A stretch of 64,000 bases of DNA from the NCBI GenBank assembly GCA_051880615.1, contig JBJEOH010000002.1, forward strand, positions 17,361 to 81,360, written 5' to 3'. Below, one piece after another: positions 42,832 through 52,304 of this stretch (position 1 is its first letter; each line of letters starts with the position of its first letter). The translations under genes were made by a program, and so were the position numbers. This DNA comes from UBA7067 sp051880615 (GTDB lineage Bacteria > Bacillota > Clostridia > Oscillospirales > Acutalibacteraceae). Under the pieces are notes generated by a model. The model was not told the origin of the DNA. It did not search any database and was given only the letters and a program-made list of their open reading frames with translations.

Positions 42832-43119
42832 TCAATCTTCTATTTCTTCAAGCTCTTTTATAATCATTCCGAAAGTGTCGTCCCAACCGTCAATAGCGTT
42901 AACGCCGCCGCCGTTTACGCTTCTGAGCTTAGAATCGTTCATATCCTGACCGTATGCAAAAAGCTCGCCCAGATAAATCTCAAATCCGTTGTTAAGACAG
43001 GCGTCGCAAAAGCTTTTCATCGGGTCGTCGGTTTTTCCTGCGGAAATAAGCTCTGCCCTGAGTTCCTTGTCCTGCTTTGCGCTTATCATCAATCTTTCAA
43101 GCTCGTTTTGTATGCTCAT
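42832..43119 (-). CDS. Nif11-like small protein (possible leader-type peptide)
   Basis: A 95-residue protein whose first 55 residues resemble the Nif11 leader fold (MSIQNELERLMISAKQDKEL, then a helix and GFEIYLGELF), followed by SVNGGGVNAIDGWDD and an acidic helical end. Nif11 leaders precede modified peptides and are cut after GG-type sites; the NGGGV here would fit, but the putative core lacks Cys, Ser/Thr richness and no modifying enzyme is adjacent. It is therefore probably an orphan Nif11-type protein. It has a strong AAAAGGAG site and is co-transcribed with a WYL regulator. Confidence 0.6.
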   Translation of the reverse strand: MSIQNELERLMISAKQDKELRAELISAGKTDDPMKSFCDACLNNGFEIYLGELFAYGQDMNDSKLRSVNGGGVNAIDGWDDTFGMIIKELEEIED

Positions 43120-43240
43120 ACGATCACTCCTTTTATATTATTAACTATATTAAAGCATTTGTTTGTTTGATTGTCAACACGGTTTAGGGTTTCGTAGAAC
43201 TTATAGAATTTAAAGATTTTGCTTTTGTGCAAAAAAATAG

Positions 43241-43268
43241 TTACTTTTTTGTAATCTTGTGATATAAT
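43241..43268 (+). promoter_or_regulatory. promoter of rlmB
   Basis: TTACTT (43241-43246), 16 bases, TATAAT (43263-43268). Confidence 0.65.
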
Positions 43269-43318
43269 AAAGAATAATTGGGTTTTTATATGGTTTTAGC
43301 AATCCTTCGGAGGTTATT

Positions 43319-44071
43319 ATGGAAGAAAACCGAAATAACGGAAACGATTTAATCGTTGGACGAAACTGCATAAACGAGGCGCTCAGAAACGGCAGACCGA
43401 TTGACAAGCTGTTTGTAGCCAAGGGTGCTTCCGGCTCGCTTTCGCCGCTTATTGCAAGGGCGAAAAAAAGCGGCGCCGTTATAAAAGAGGTTGACACAAA
43501 AAAGCTTGATTATCTAAGCGGCGGGGCTACGCATCAGGGTGTTGTTGCATTTGCCTCGGCAAAGGAGTATTCAAGCGTTGAGGATATTCTGGCTGTCGCA
43601 AAAGAAAAGGGCGAGCCTCCTTTTATAATTATTCTTGACGAAATTGAGGACCCGCACAATCTCGGCGCAATCATAAGAACCGCCGAATGTACCGGCGTTC
43701 ACGGCGTTATAATACCAAAGCGCCGCAGTGCAGGGCTAAGCCTTACAGCTGACAAGGCGTCTGCCGGTGCTCTTGAATATGTTCCGGTAGCAAGGGTAAC
43801 AAATATCGCTCAGACTATAGATATGCTGAAGGAAAACGGTGTTTGGATTTACGGCGCAGATATGGACGGTCAATGCTACTGTAATGCTGACTTAAAGGGA
43901 GCAGCGGCTCTTGTTATCGGCAACGAGGGCAAGGGAATCGGCAGGCTTGTGAGAGAAAAATGTGATTGTATTCTTTCGCTTCCGATGTGCGGCAGGATTA
44001 ATTCCCTGAACGCATCTGTAGCGGCAGGAGTTTTAATGTATGAATTTGCGCGGCAAAGACAGGACTATTAA
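43319..44071 (+). CDS. rlmB: 23S rRNA (guanosine-2'-O-)-methyltransferase RlmB / TrmH-family
   Basis: A 250-residue SpoU/TrmH-type methyltransferase. The N-terminal substrate-binding domain (VGRNCINEALRNGRPIDKLFVA) is as in RlmB; the SPOUT domain has LDEIEDPHNLGAIIRTAE, VIGNEGKGIGRLV and LPMCGRINSLNASVAAG, which form the knotted SAM site. It methylates a 2'-hydroxyl of rRNA, probably in the 23S peptidyl region. A CGGAGG site precedes the ATG. It is followed closely by the large acidic protein gene. Confidence 0.93.
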   Translation: MEENRNNGNDLIVGRNCINEALRNGRPIDKLFVAKGASGSLSPLIARAKKSGAVIKEVDTKKLDYLSGGATHQGVVAFASAKEYSSVEDILAVAKEKGEPPFIIILDEIEDPHNLGAIIRTAECTGVHGVIIPKRRSAGLSLTADKASAGALEYVPVARVTNIAQTIDMLKENGVWIYGADMDGQCYCNADLKGAAALVIGNEGKGIGRLVREKCDCILSLPMCGRINSLNASVAAGVLMYEFARQRQDY

Positions 44072-44090
44072 TGCAGAAAGGGATGATAAA

Positions 44091-47000
44091 ATGAGTCGGA
44101 AACACGATGTGCTTAACAAAAAATACGGTAATTTTGACGAGAGTGAGTCGCAGGATTTTCGTGAGGACTTTTATCAGCCGTCACAGCAGGACGAGATTTT
44201 GAACGAGGAAGAGGAAATAGTTGATATTTCGAGCTTCGGGCTTGAATATCAGGCGCAGCAGACTGAAGCTCAAAGTGAAGAAGCAAAAAAGGTTGCCGAG
44301 CTTATGGCGAGTATCAGTGCGGAAAATGAAGCAGAGAAAGCCGCAAAGGGCAAGAAAGAAAAGAAGAAAAGAGACAAGAGAAAAAAGAGAGAGAAAAAGA
44401 GCAAGCTCAGTTTTGAAACTTTTGTAGATGTTAAGGAAGAGTTCCCCTCAGAGCAGGACAAGCTATTGAATGAATCTGCTGTTGATGAAAAATCGGTTGA
44501 TAGTAAAACCGATGCTATAGATGATATATACGATGCTGCACAGGCTGAGGAAGAATATGAGGATACATATTTTGACGAAGAGGACGATTTCAGCGCAGAG
44601 CCGAGCCTGCCCGAAGAGCTTGATGACGATTTTGCTATTGAAAAGAGCGACGAAAACAACCTTGCGGATTATGTAACAGATGATGAATACAGCGAGATTG
44701 AATATGAAGAGGAATATGACGAAGGCTACGGCGGTGATGATACAGAGGAAAATTCTGACGACAAAATTGATGAAGAGCCTATAGATGAAGAAGAAAATAC
44801 AGATGATACGGAAGATGAATATGGCGACGAGGAAGATACCGAGAATAATAATAATGAAAAGAAATCAGGATTATTGCATCGCATAAAAGAATTCTGGAAC
44901 GGCTCAGAGGATTTTGAAGAAAAATTCGGTGACGATTTTGATGCGTCGGTGTTTGACGAGGAAGAGCCTTCTCAGGAAATCACAGACGAGAACGCAGACG
45001 AACAGCCGCAAAACAGCAGTGAGGATGAGTCGGAGAGTGACGGCAAAGAATCCGCACAAACTCAGGAAGAGCCGGAGCTTGACGAAGAAACCGATGAAGA
45101 TACTGAAGAGGACGAATTTGACAGCGAAAAATCACCGTCGATATTCAGTAAGCTGAAAGCGTTCTGGAACGGCGAGGACATAAAGCGAAAGAGCATCGAC
45201 GACGAAGAAGTTACAGAAGAAGAAATTGACGCAGAGGTTGAGGCGGAGAAATCCGAATGGATAAAATCAAGCGTAAAATATGACGATTTGTCCGAATATG
45301 CGCCGAAGCAGCGCGATAAGGTGCAAAGTGAAGAAGGCGTTGATGCGTTTGATTATGACGAGGATTACACGATTTCATCCAAAAAGGGAATTTTTGATGT
45401 AATCACGGGCAGAGTTAAGTCGTTCCTGAGACCGTCGCTCGGTGAGAATGAAGATTTGCTGCCTGACGAGGAGCTTGACGAGGAGGAAAGCGAAGCGCTT
45501 GCAGAGAATGACGAAGAGGACGAGCAGTCTGAGGAGATAAAGAAAGCCTCGCCTATTGAGCAAATTAAAAAGCTTTGGAATGAGGATGACAGCTACGCCG
45601 ACGAGGATGACCAGAACGACGAGGATGACGAGCCGATTGACGCGGAATATATTGACGAGTCTGAGAAACCGTTTGTGACAAAGCCTGTGCTCACCGTTAT
45701 TGACCCTTCACAGACGATTGACGCCGATTATTCGGATGACAACGACGATACAGATGAAATAGAGGATCAGGCTCAGACTGAGGACGATACTGAAGCTGAG
45801 ATTGCTTCCGAAGCGGATATGCAGGTGGATGAGACTGTCGAAACAGAGGCTAAAGACGAGCTGAGCGAACAAAGCACAGATGATTCAGATGACGATATTA
45901 TCGCTGAGGGTCCCGATAAGCCGGTAGATGTTGTTGTATCGGCGACATATAAGAAAAAGGGATTGCTCGGCAGACTCAAAAGCTTCTGGAACGGAGGAAG
46001 CTTTAAGCAGGGCGGCATAGGCGACGGCTCGATTGATGATAATATAAAAGCCGAAGATGCCGATGAATCAAAGTATGAAGCTGAAAAGGCTGACAGCGAA
46101 GAAAAGACGGAAAATACAGACCGAAAAACAGAGGATGAAATTCAGGATAATAAAGAGGAAAGCAAAGAAGAAACCTCTGAAAGAGAGGTACAGCCTGTAG
46201 CTGCTGTTACTGCTCAGGAAGCAGCAGCCGAAATGAAGGCAGAGCCGACAACCTTTGATGAGGTTGCGCAGGAGGTTCAGATTGACAGCGTTGACGGCAG
46301 ACAGGTTGTAAACGGCAAGGTTGTACCGAAGTATATTCACGAGGACCTCGTTGAGAAAATCAGCCTGACAAACGAGAATCTTCCGTTTGTGGTTCGCCGT
46401 GAGTATGAGGAATATATAAGACAGGCAAAATACCGCCCGAATCTGGACGGATTGAACCGCGAGATGGATTCCGAGGTTTCGAAGGCTGTCAGGGAAGAGA
46501 TGAACAACCCCGAAAAGGCAGCTGAAAATCTCAAACTCAGGAAAGAAAAAGCCGAGGCGGATAAAAAAGCTGATGATACCGCCGAAAAGCAGCAGTCCAA
46601 AGCGGACAGGAAATCAATAAAGGATGTGCTTTTCGGTGATGTTGAGAACAGCGCAGATTTCTCGGAGTTTCGCGCGCAGACTAACTTAAATCCACAAAAC
46701 GATCAGGTTATTGAAGATTATGACAAGCCGTCTGATGCCAGGGCGATAAGAGCGGAAATTAATTACGATAACCGCAAGGTTTCGTTCCGCTGTATCACGC
46801 TTGCGGTGATATTTGCTATAACCTTGGGGCTTTATGTTATTCAAAGATATTTCCCGACGGTGCTGACGCTCAATATACCGAATGCAGATATTATGACCTG
46901 CCTTATAAGCCTTATCTTGCTTATAATCAGTGCCGTACTTTGCCACAGCACAATTATCGGCGGACTCAAGCCCTTGCTTGCGTTTAAAGGTAATTCCGAT

Positions 47001-48443
47001 ACGGCGGTTGCCGTTGCGGTGGTCGGCTGTCTTGCACAGGGCGTTGTGTCGTTCTTTGAGCCGCAGGCTTTCTTTAGCGGCGGAATGCATCTGTATGCAA
47101 TTCTTGCAATAGTCGCGCTGCTGTTTAATAATCTTGGCAAGCTGTGCATTGTGCAAAGAATCAAGGATAACTTCAAGTTTGTTTCCTCACCAAACAGAAA
47201 ATATGCTGCAAGGATATATGAGGACGAGGAAATTTCACAGCAGATGATAGACAAGACAAACGCAGAAAAACCGATTGTCGCATTGCAAAGCAGAACAAGA
47301 TTTTTAAAGGGCTTCTTAAGATTTTCATATATGCCCGACCCAAGCGAGCGTGCAGCGTCGTTTATGGCGCCGATTACAACAGTTATTGCAGTTCTGATTG
47401 CAATAATATGCGGCATTTCAAACGGAACTGTCGCAAGCTCAATTTCTGCCTTTACGATTGTAGCTTGTATGAGTATTCCGATGTGCTGTCTGCTGGCTGT
47501 GAATATTCCGATGAAAAAGCTTTGTAAAGACTCGCTCAGAAACAGGGCAATGATTATAGGCTATCCCGCAGTTAAGACCTTCTCTGAAACAAGAGCCGTT
47601 ATGGTCGACAGCCGCGAGCTCTACCCGAGGGGCAAGGTTCAGCTTTTGAGCGTAAAGACCTTTAACACATACAATATTGACAAGGCGCTTCTTAACGCCG
47701 CGGCGGTAATGAAGATTGCCAATACCCCGATGACTTATATGTTTGAGGATGTTATTAGCGAAAAGGGCGAGCAGCTGCCTGAGGTTGAAAGCGTTAAATA
47801 TGAGGACGGCAAGGGTCTTGTAAGCTGGGTTGGCGGAGAGCGTCTGCTGCTTGGCAACCGAGACCTTATGAAGAAATATTCAATAAATCTGCCGAGCCTT
47901 GACTTTGAGGAAAGCTCGGTTGAAAGCAGAAGCAACTGCATAACCTATCTTGCGAACGCAGGGCAGCTTGTGGCGATGCTTGTCACCAATTATCAGGCGG
48001 ATCCAAGACTTGCCGCAGAGCTTAAGCGACTTGAGAAAAACGGCGTTACCATTCTTATCAGAACAGCCGACCCTAATGTTTCTCAGCTTAAGGTTGCAAA
48101 GGACTTTGGTGTGTTCATTCGCAGCCTTAAGATACTGCCGACAACGCTCGGAAACATTTGCAAGGACGAGATGTCAAAGCGTGAGGACAGCTCAAGAGCG
48201 TTTATCTCGACAGAGGGTAAGCTTCACTCGCTTGCAAGGGCGATAAGCGGCTGTATAAAGATAAAGGACAATATCTCGATAGCGATAGTGATACAGGTTA
48301 TTGCCGTGGTTTTGGGTGTTCTGATTGCCTCGGTGGTGTCTGTGTTCTCGGGAATTAACGGGTTACACGGAATTGATTTGCTGTTTTATGTTATATTCTG
48401 GGCAGTGGCATCAATCATAGCACCGCTGATACAAAAAGCATAG
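44091..48443 (+). CDS. giant acidic membrane protein ending in a degenerate P-type ATPase
   Basis: A 1450-residue protein. Residues 1-740 are very acidic and disordered with five spaced copies of a basic-aromatic motif like GLLGRLKSFWNGG. About 890 onward holds eight membrane helices laid out as in P1B-type ATPases, with a Pro in CMSIPMCC of the fourth-type helix. The catalytic DKTGTLT is replaced by VDSRELYP (Asp about 1173), TGD by TAD, TGES is missing, and an N-domain-like GERLLLGNRDLM remains. It is thus probably not an active pump but a pseudoenzyme. The ATG at 44091 follows AAAGGGATG. It lies between rlmB and rpe; function unknown. Confidence 0.8.
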   Translation: MSRKHDVLNKKYGNFDESESQDFREDFYQPSQQDEILNEEEEIVDISSFGLEYQAQQTEAQSEEAKKVAELMASISAENEAEKAAKGKKEKKKRDKRKKREKKSKLSFETFVDVKEEFPSEQDKLLNESAVDEKSVDSKTDAIDDIYDAAQAEEEYEDTYFDEEDDFSAEPSLPEELDDDFAIEKSDENNLADYVTDDEYSEIEYEEEYDEGYGGDDTEENSDDKIDEEPIDEEENTDDTEDEYGDEEDTENNNNEKKSGLLHRIKEFWNGSEDFEEKFGDDFDASVFDEEEPSQEITDENADEQPQNSSEDESESDGKESAQTQEEPELDEETDEDTEEDEFDSEKSPSIFSKLKAFWNGEDIKRKSIDDEEVTEEEIDAEVEAEKSEWIKSSVKYDDLSEYAPKQRDKVQSEEGVDAFDYDEDYTISSKKGIFDVITGRVKSFLRPSLGENEDLLPDEELDEEESEALAENDEEDEQSEEIKKASPIEQIKKLWNEDDSYADEDDQNDEDDEPIDAEYIDESEKPFVTKPVLTVIDPSQTIDADYSDDNDDTDEIEDQAQTEDDTEAEIASEADMQVDETVETEAKDELSEQSTDDSDDDIIAEGPDKPVDVVVSATYKKKGLLGRLKSFWNGGSFKQGGIGDGSIDDNIKAEDADESKYEAEKADSEEKTENTDRKTEDEIQDNKEESKEETSEREVQPVAAVTAQEAAAEMKAEPTTFDEVAQEVQIDSVDGRQVVNGKVVPKYIHEDLVEKISLTNENLPFVVRREYEEYIRQAKYRPNLDGLNREMDSEVSKAVREEMNNPEKAAENLKLRKEKAEADKKADDTAEKQQSKADRKSIKDVLFGDVENSADFSEFRAQTNLNPQNDQVIEDYDKPSDARAIRAEINYDNRKVSFRCITLAVIFAITLGLYVIQRYFPTVLTLNIPNADIMTCLISLILLIISAVLCHSTIIGGLKPLLAFKGNSDTAVAVAVVGCLAQGVVSFFEPQAFFSGGMHLYAILAIVALLFNNLGKLCIVQRIKDNFKFVSSPNRKYAARIYEDEEISQQMIDKTNAEKPIVALQSRTRFLKGFLRFSYMPDPSERAASFMAPITTVIAVLIAIICGISNGTVASSISAFTIVACMSIPMCCLLAVNIPMKKLCKDSLRNRAMIIGYPAVKTFSETRAVMVDSRELYPRGKVQLLSVKTFNTYNIDKALLNAAAVMKIANTPMTYMFEDVISEKGEQLPEVESVKYEDGKGLVSWVGGERLLLGNRDLMKKYSINLPSLDFEESSVESRSNCITYLANAGQLVAMLVTNYQADPRLAAELKRLEKNGVTILIRTADPNVSQLKVAKDFGVFIRSLKILPTTLGNICKDEMSKREDSSRAFISTEGKLHSLARAISGCIKIKDNISIAIVIQVIAVVLGVLIASVVSVFSGINGLHGIDLLFYVIFWAVASIIAPLIQKA

Positions 48444-48462
48444 ATTTGAAAGGATGATTATG

Positions 48463-49113
48463 ATGAAAATTGCGCCGTCGATTTTATCGTGCGACTTTTC
48501 GGTAATGGGTGAGGAAACAAAAAGAATGGAAAACGCAGGAGCGGATTATATTCATCTTGATGTTATGGACGGGCATTTTGTGCCCAACATAACTTTCGGT
48601 GCTCCTGTTATAAAGGCGATAAGACCGTATTCGACTCTTCCGTTTGATGTTCATCTTATGATAGAACACCCGTATGATTATATTGACGATTTTGCCGACG
48701 CAGGCGCAGATATAATCATTTTCCATGTTGAAAGCAAGTCCGATATAAAGGCAACGATAGCTAAAATCAAAGAAAAGGGCATAAAGCCGGGGCTTGTTAT
48801 AAAGCCAAAAACCCCTGCAAGCGCAGTGTTTCCGTACCTTAAAGATATTTTTATGGTGCTTGTGATGACTGTTGAGCCGGGTTTTGGCGGGCAGTCGTTT
48901 ATGGAGGATATGCTCCCAAAGCTTCAGGAAATCAGGGAAGAGGCAAATAATCAGGGTGCTGATATACTGCTTGAGCTTGACGGCGGTATAAACGACAAAA
49001 CCATAGCAAAGGCTGCAAAAGCGGGCGGCGATATTTGCGTGTCGGGTACAGGCGTTTTTAAAGCACCGGACGCAAAGCAGGCGATTGAAACACTTAAATC
49101 CTTGTGCGAATAA
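48463..49113 (+). CDS. rpe: ribulose-phosphate 3-epimerase
   Basis: A 216-residue TIM-barrel enzyme that interconverts ribulose-5-phosphate and xylulose-5-phosphate in the pentose phosphate pathway. Signatures are IAPSILSCDFSVMGEE, HLDVMDGHFVPNITFG, DVHLMI and VEPGFGGQSF, with LELDGGIND late in the barrel. Three ATGs lie close together; I take the one at 48463, nine bases after GAAAGG, which gives the usual MKIAPSIL start. It is 19 bases after the large membrane protein gene. Confidence 0.94.
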   Translation: MKIAPSILSCDFSVMGEETKRMENAGADYIHLDVMDGHFVPNITFGAPVIKAIRPYSTLPFDVHLMIEHPYDYIDDFADAGADIIIFHVESKSDIKATIAKIKEKGIKPGLVIKPKTPASAVFPYLKDIFMVLVMTVEPGFGGQSFMEDMLPKLQEIREEANNQGADILLELDGGINDKTIAKAAKAGGDICVSGTGVFKAPDAKQAIETLKSLCE

Positions 49114-49117
49114 AACA

Positions 49118-49152
49118 AACGCCCGATGCAAGCTCTGCATCGGGCGTTAATG
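49118..49152. terminator. bidirectional terminator after rpe
   Basis: A 13-bp perfect stem (49118-49130 with 49136-49148), loop AGCTC, between convergent genes; A-rich upstream gives a T-tract for the reverse strand. Confidence 0.85.
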
Positions 49153-49158
49153 CTAATA

Positions 49159-49740
49159 TTATGATTTAAGCGCGAAAACACTGCCGATTTTCATTACGGG
49201 AAAGCCTGCGGAGATGGCGTTGCCGTGTTCACGGGTGAGAGAAATTTTTATTTCGTTTTCACTTAATGTGCTGCCGTATTCCGACATTATGCCGAGGACG
49301 CGGCTTGTGCCTTTGCCAGAGGGCTTGATAATCAGACTGTATCGGCGGTCTGTGCTGTATACCTCGCCGCGAAGAAAACGAAAGCCGTTTTTGTATAGCT
49401 GCACCATACAGTCGGTGAAATCGTCAGCGCTGTCGAAGGTTAGCATTATTTCTCCGCTGATTCTTTTTATGCGGTATCGCTTGGCACCGACGCCGTATTT
49501 GGGCGTTACGGTTATCAGCAGAATACAGCCGCCGAAGCGCTCAATAGCTTCAACGAGCAGCGCCTTGTTTTTCAGTGAAATTGTAATTCGCTCACGCGCA
49601 AGTGTGATAAGTCTTTTCAGTACCTTCTGAAAAATCTCATCCTCGATATCTATTCGATTATAATCAAGCGCAAATGCGTTCATATCCTTTTTTGAAAGCG
49701 TTATTACAAGGCGTGACGCGCTGAGCTGCTCAATGGTCAT
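49159..49740 (-). CDS. MecA-like adaptor protein
   Basis: A 193-residue cytoplasmic protein resembling MecA/YpbH adaptors that deliver substrates to ClpC-ClpP. The N-terminal domain (TIEQLSASRLVITLSKKDMNAFALDYNRID) matches the MecA substrate-binding start; the C-terminal part (FDSADDFTDCMVQLYKNGF, YSTDRRYSLIIKP) fits the Clp-binding half. The usual acidic linker is short. The ATG at 49740 is chosen for the AGGAGG six bases upstream. The family match is moderate. Confidence 0.65.
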   Translation of the reverse strand: MTIEQLSASRLVITLSKKDMNAFALDYNRIDIEDEIFQKVLKRLITLARERITISLKNKALLVEAIERFGGCILLITVTPKYGVGAKRYRIKRISGEIMLTFDSADDFTDCMVQLYKNGFRFLRGEVYSTDRRYSLIIKPSGKGTSRVLGIMSEYGSTLSENEIKISLTREHGNAISAGFPVMKIGSVFALKS

Positions 49741-49872
49741 AAGATGCCTCCTGTTACCCAAGGGCAGGATAATACTGTTCTTGTTATTATAATATTAGCA
49801 AATGCGAAAATGTGCAATAAAGTTTTACTGGAAGTTAAAAATAACCTAATATTAATAAATGGAGCTGATACA

Positions 49873-50673
49873 ATGAAGATTATAGATTTTCACACGCATA
49901 CCTTTCCGAATAAATTAGCACCCGGAGCAATAGCCTCCCTTGAAAAATCAAGCAATACAAAAGCAAGTCTTGACGGCACAAATGAGGCTTTGTTAAGCTC
50001 GATGAAGAAGTACGGCATAGAAACAAGTGTTTTATTGCCCATAGCCGTAAAGCCGGGCAACAGCCACACTATTAACACCTGTGCGATTGAAAACAATAAA
50101 ATTCCGGGCTTTGTGTCATTCGGTTCGGTTCATCCGTTTGAGGAAAACTATATTGAGGAGCTTGAAAGAATAAAAAAGGCAGGTCTTAAGGGAATTAAGC
50201 TGCACCCGGACTTTCAGAGAGTTTTTATTGACGATCCCGAAACGGTAGCCGTTATGCGTGCCGCTGCCGATTTGGGACTGATTATAACAATCCACAGCGG
50301 TATGGATGTGTCATTCCCTGAGCTGCACCGCAGCACACCGAAAAGGCTTGCATCAGTTCTGCCGCAGCTTAAGGGTGCAAAGATAATCTGCGCGCACTCG
50401 GGCGGATATCGTTATAATGACGATGTGCTCGAATTACTTATAGGACACGAAGAAATATATATAGACACAAGCTATTCAATAGGGCAGACCGATATGGATA
50501 CGCAGAAGCTCATAAGAATATATAATGAAATTGACCCGACGCATATTCTGTTTGGTACTGACTCGCCTTGGGAGGATCAGATGGAGTCTGCACGCAAGGT
50601 TATGTCGCTTCCCATTGACGATGAATTAAAGGAAAAAATTATGTATAAAAACGCCGAAACACTTTTAAAATAA
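49873..50673 (+). CDS. amidohydrolase-family metal-dependent hydrolase
   Basis: A 266-residue TIM-barrel hydrolase. Metal ligands are visible as HTH in IDFHTHTFPN, Lys/His in GLKGIKLHPDF, His in ITIHSGMD, His in IICAHSGG and Asp in LFGTDSPWED, the amidohydrolase-2 pattern. Substrate is unknown; related enzymes act on decarboxylations or C-N bonds. The ATG at 49873 follows GGAGC; the frame is open upstream without a start site. It is followed by the cytosolic GH13 gene, possibly co-transcribed. Confidence 0.85.
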   Translation: MKIIDFHTHTFPNKLAPGAIASLEKSSNTKASLDGTNEALLSSMKKYGIETSVLLPIAVKPGNSHTINTCAIENNKIPGFVSFGSVHPFEENYIEELERIKKAGLKGIKLHPDFQRVFIDDPETVAVMRAAADLGLIITIHSGMDVSFPELHRSTPKRLASVLPQLKGAKIICAHSGGYRYNDDVLELLIGHEEIYIDTSYSIGQTDMDTQKLIRIYNEIDPTHILFGTDSPWEDQMESARKVMSLPIDDELKEKIMYKNAETLLK

Positions 50674-50732
50674 GCATAAATATGGTACGATATAAATACA
50701 AATCGGTATGAAATTAACAGGAGGAATAAAAT

Positions 50733-52283
50733 ATGCCGCAGTGGCTTAAAAATGCAATTTTTTATGAAATTTATCCGCAGTCGTTTTACGATTCAAACGG
50801 TGACGGAATAGGCGATATTCAGGGAATTATACAGAAGCTCGACTATGTAAAGGAGCTTGGGTGCAACGCAATATGGATCAATCCTGTTTATGATTCGCCG
50901 TTTATGGACGCGGGCTATGATGTGCGCGACTACAAAAAGGTTGCGCCGAGATATGGCACAAACGAGGATTTGGTTGAGCTTTTCAATGTTGCTCATTCAA
51001 AGGGAATAAAAATTCTTCTCGACCTTGTTCCGGGTCATACATCAGACACCTGTCAGTGGTTTGTTGAGAGTAAAAAGCATCAGAGAAGCGAGTATTCAAA
51101 CCGCTATATCTGGACAGACAGCGTGTGGGAGGCTCCGCCGCAGTACAGGCTTATGTGCGGTATTAGCGAGCGTGACGGAAATTACCTTGTAAATTATTTC
51201 AGCTCTCAGCCTGCGCTGAATTACGGCTTTGCAAATATAACTCACCCTGCGTGGCAGCTGCCGGTTGACCACCCGGACTGTCAGAAAACAGTAGAGGCTA
51301 TCAAGGATATTATGCGCTTCTGGCTTGATAAGGGCTGTGACGGCTTCCGCGTTGATATGGCGGACAGCCTTGTCAAGAATGACGATGACAAGCGACCGAC
51401 AGCAAAAATCTGGCGTGGCATAAGAGAGATGCTCGACCGTGACTACCCCGAGGCGGCTTTGGTGTCTGAGTGGTGCAACCCCGAAAGAGCAATCAATGAC
51501 GGCGGTTTTCACTGTGACTTCTACCTCGACCACAGGGGAAACGGCTACTCGACAATGTTCCGCTATATGAATTACGAAACAGGCAAGGACGAGAGCTACT
51601 ACAGCAAGGACGGCAACGGCGATATTACCGTATTCACAGAGGAATATACAGAATCACTTGAAAAAACGCAGGGCAACGGCTACATCAGCTTTATAACAGG
51701 CAACCACGATGTTCCGAGAATGACGAGAACGCTTGATAACCGTGCAATCCGTCTGGCTTATGCAACAATTCTGACAATGCCCGGTGTGCCGTTTATCTAC
51801 TACGGCGATGAAATCGGTATGAGATATATTGAAAATCTGCCGAGCAAGGAGGGCGGCTTCAGCCGCACAGGCTCCAGAACGCCGATGCAGTGGAACAGCG
51901 GCAAGAATCTCGGTTTCTCAACTGCCGACAGCGACAAGCTTTATCTGCCTGTTGACAGCAGTGCCGATGCGCCGACTGTTGAAAATCAGACAGGTAAGGA
52001 GGACTCGATTTTTGAAACCGTAAAGGCTGTTATAAGCTTAAGACGCGAAAACGAGGACTTGGGCAATGACGGCGGCTTTGAGGTAATATATGCCGAAAAG
52101 GGCAAGTATCCGTTTATCTACAAAAGAGGTTCGTTTGTCATAGCGGTAAACCCGAAGGGTGAGCAGACCGAAGCGGATTTCGATTACAGCGGCGAAAAGA
52201 TTTTTGAAATCGGCGACACAGCAATTACCGACGGCAAAATAAAAATGGGCGCTCAGTCGATGGTGATTTTGAAAACAATCTAA
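50733..52283 (+). CDS. cytosolic GH13 alpha-glucosidase / oligo-glucosidase
   Basis: A 516-residue glycoside hydrolase without signal peptide, so cytosolic. It has NAIFYEIYPQSFYDSNGDGIGD at the start, GH13 region I DLVPGHTSD, II GFRVDMADS with the nucleophile, III LVSEWCNP with the acid/base Glu, IV ITGNHDVPR and a C-terminal beta domain. It would hydrolyse imported maltodextrins or branched oligosaccharides to glucose. It is distant from the surface GH13 lipoprotein (16742) and not in its operon. An AGGAGG site precedes the ATG. Confidence 0.9.
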   Translation: MPQWLKNAIFYEIYPQSFYDSNGDGIGDIQGIIQKLDYVKELGCNAIWINPVYDSPFMDAGYDVRDYKKVAPRYGTNEDLVELFNVAHSKGIKILLDLVPGHTSDTCQWFVESKKHQRSEYSNRYIWTDSVWEAPPQYRLMCGISERDGNYLVNYFSSQPALNYGFANITHPAWQLPVDHPDCQKTVEAIKDIMRFWLDKGCDGFRVDMADSLVKNDDDKRPTAKIWRGIREMLDRDYPEAALVSEWCNPERAINDGGFHCDFYLDHRGNGYSTMFRYMNYETGKDESYYSKDGNGDITVFTEEYTESLEKTQGNGYISFITGNHDVPRMTRTLDNRAIRLAYATILTMPGVPFIYYGDEIGMRYIENLPSKEGGFSRTGSRTPMQWNSGKNLGFSTADSDKLYLPVDSSADAPTVENQTGKEDSIFETVKAVISLRRENEDLGNDGGFEVIYAEKGKYPFIYKRGSFVIAVNPKGEQTEADFDYSGEKIFEIGDTAITDGKIKMGAQSMVILKTI

Positions 52284-52304
52284 AGACGAAGAGGAATTTT
52301 AAAT

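Noticed and set aside
46686..47416. Overlapping reverse-strand open frames within the large membrane protein gene
   Set aside because: Shadows of the forward coding frame, rich in His/Lys/Arg without domains.
48484..49140. Reverse-strand open frame of 218 codons
   Set aside because: Antisense shadow of rpe; composition and lack of a start signal argue against a gene.
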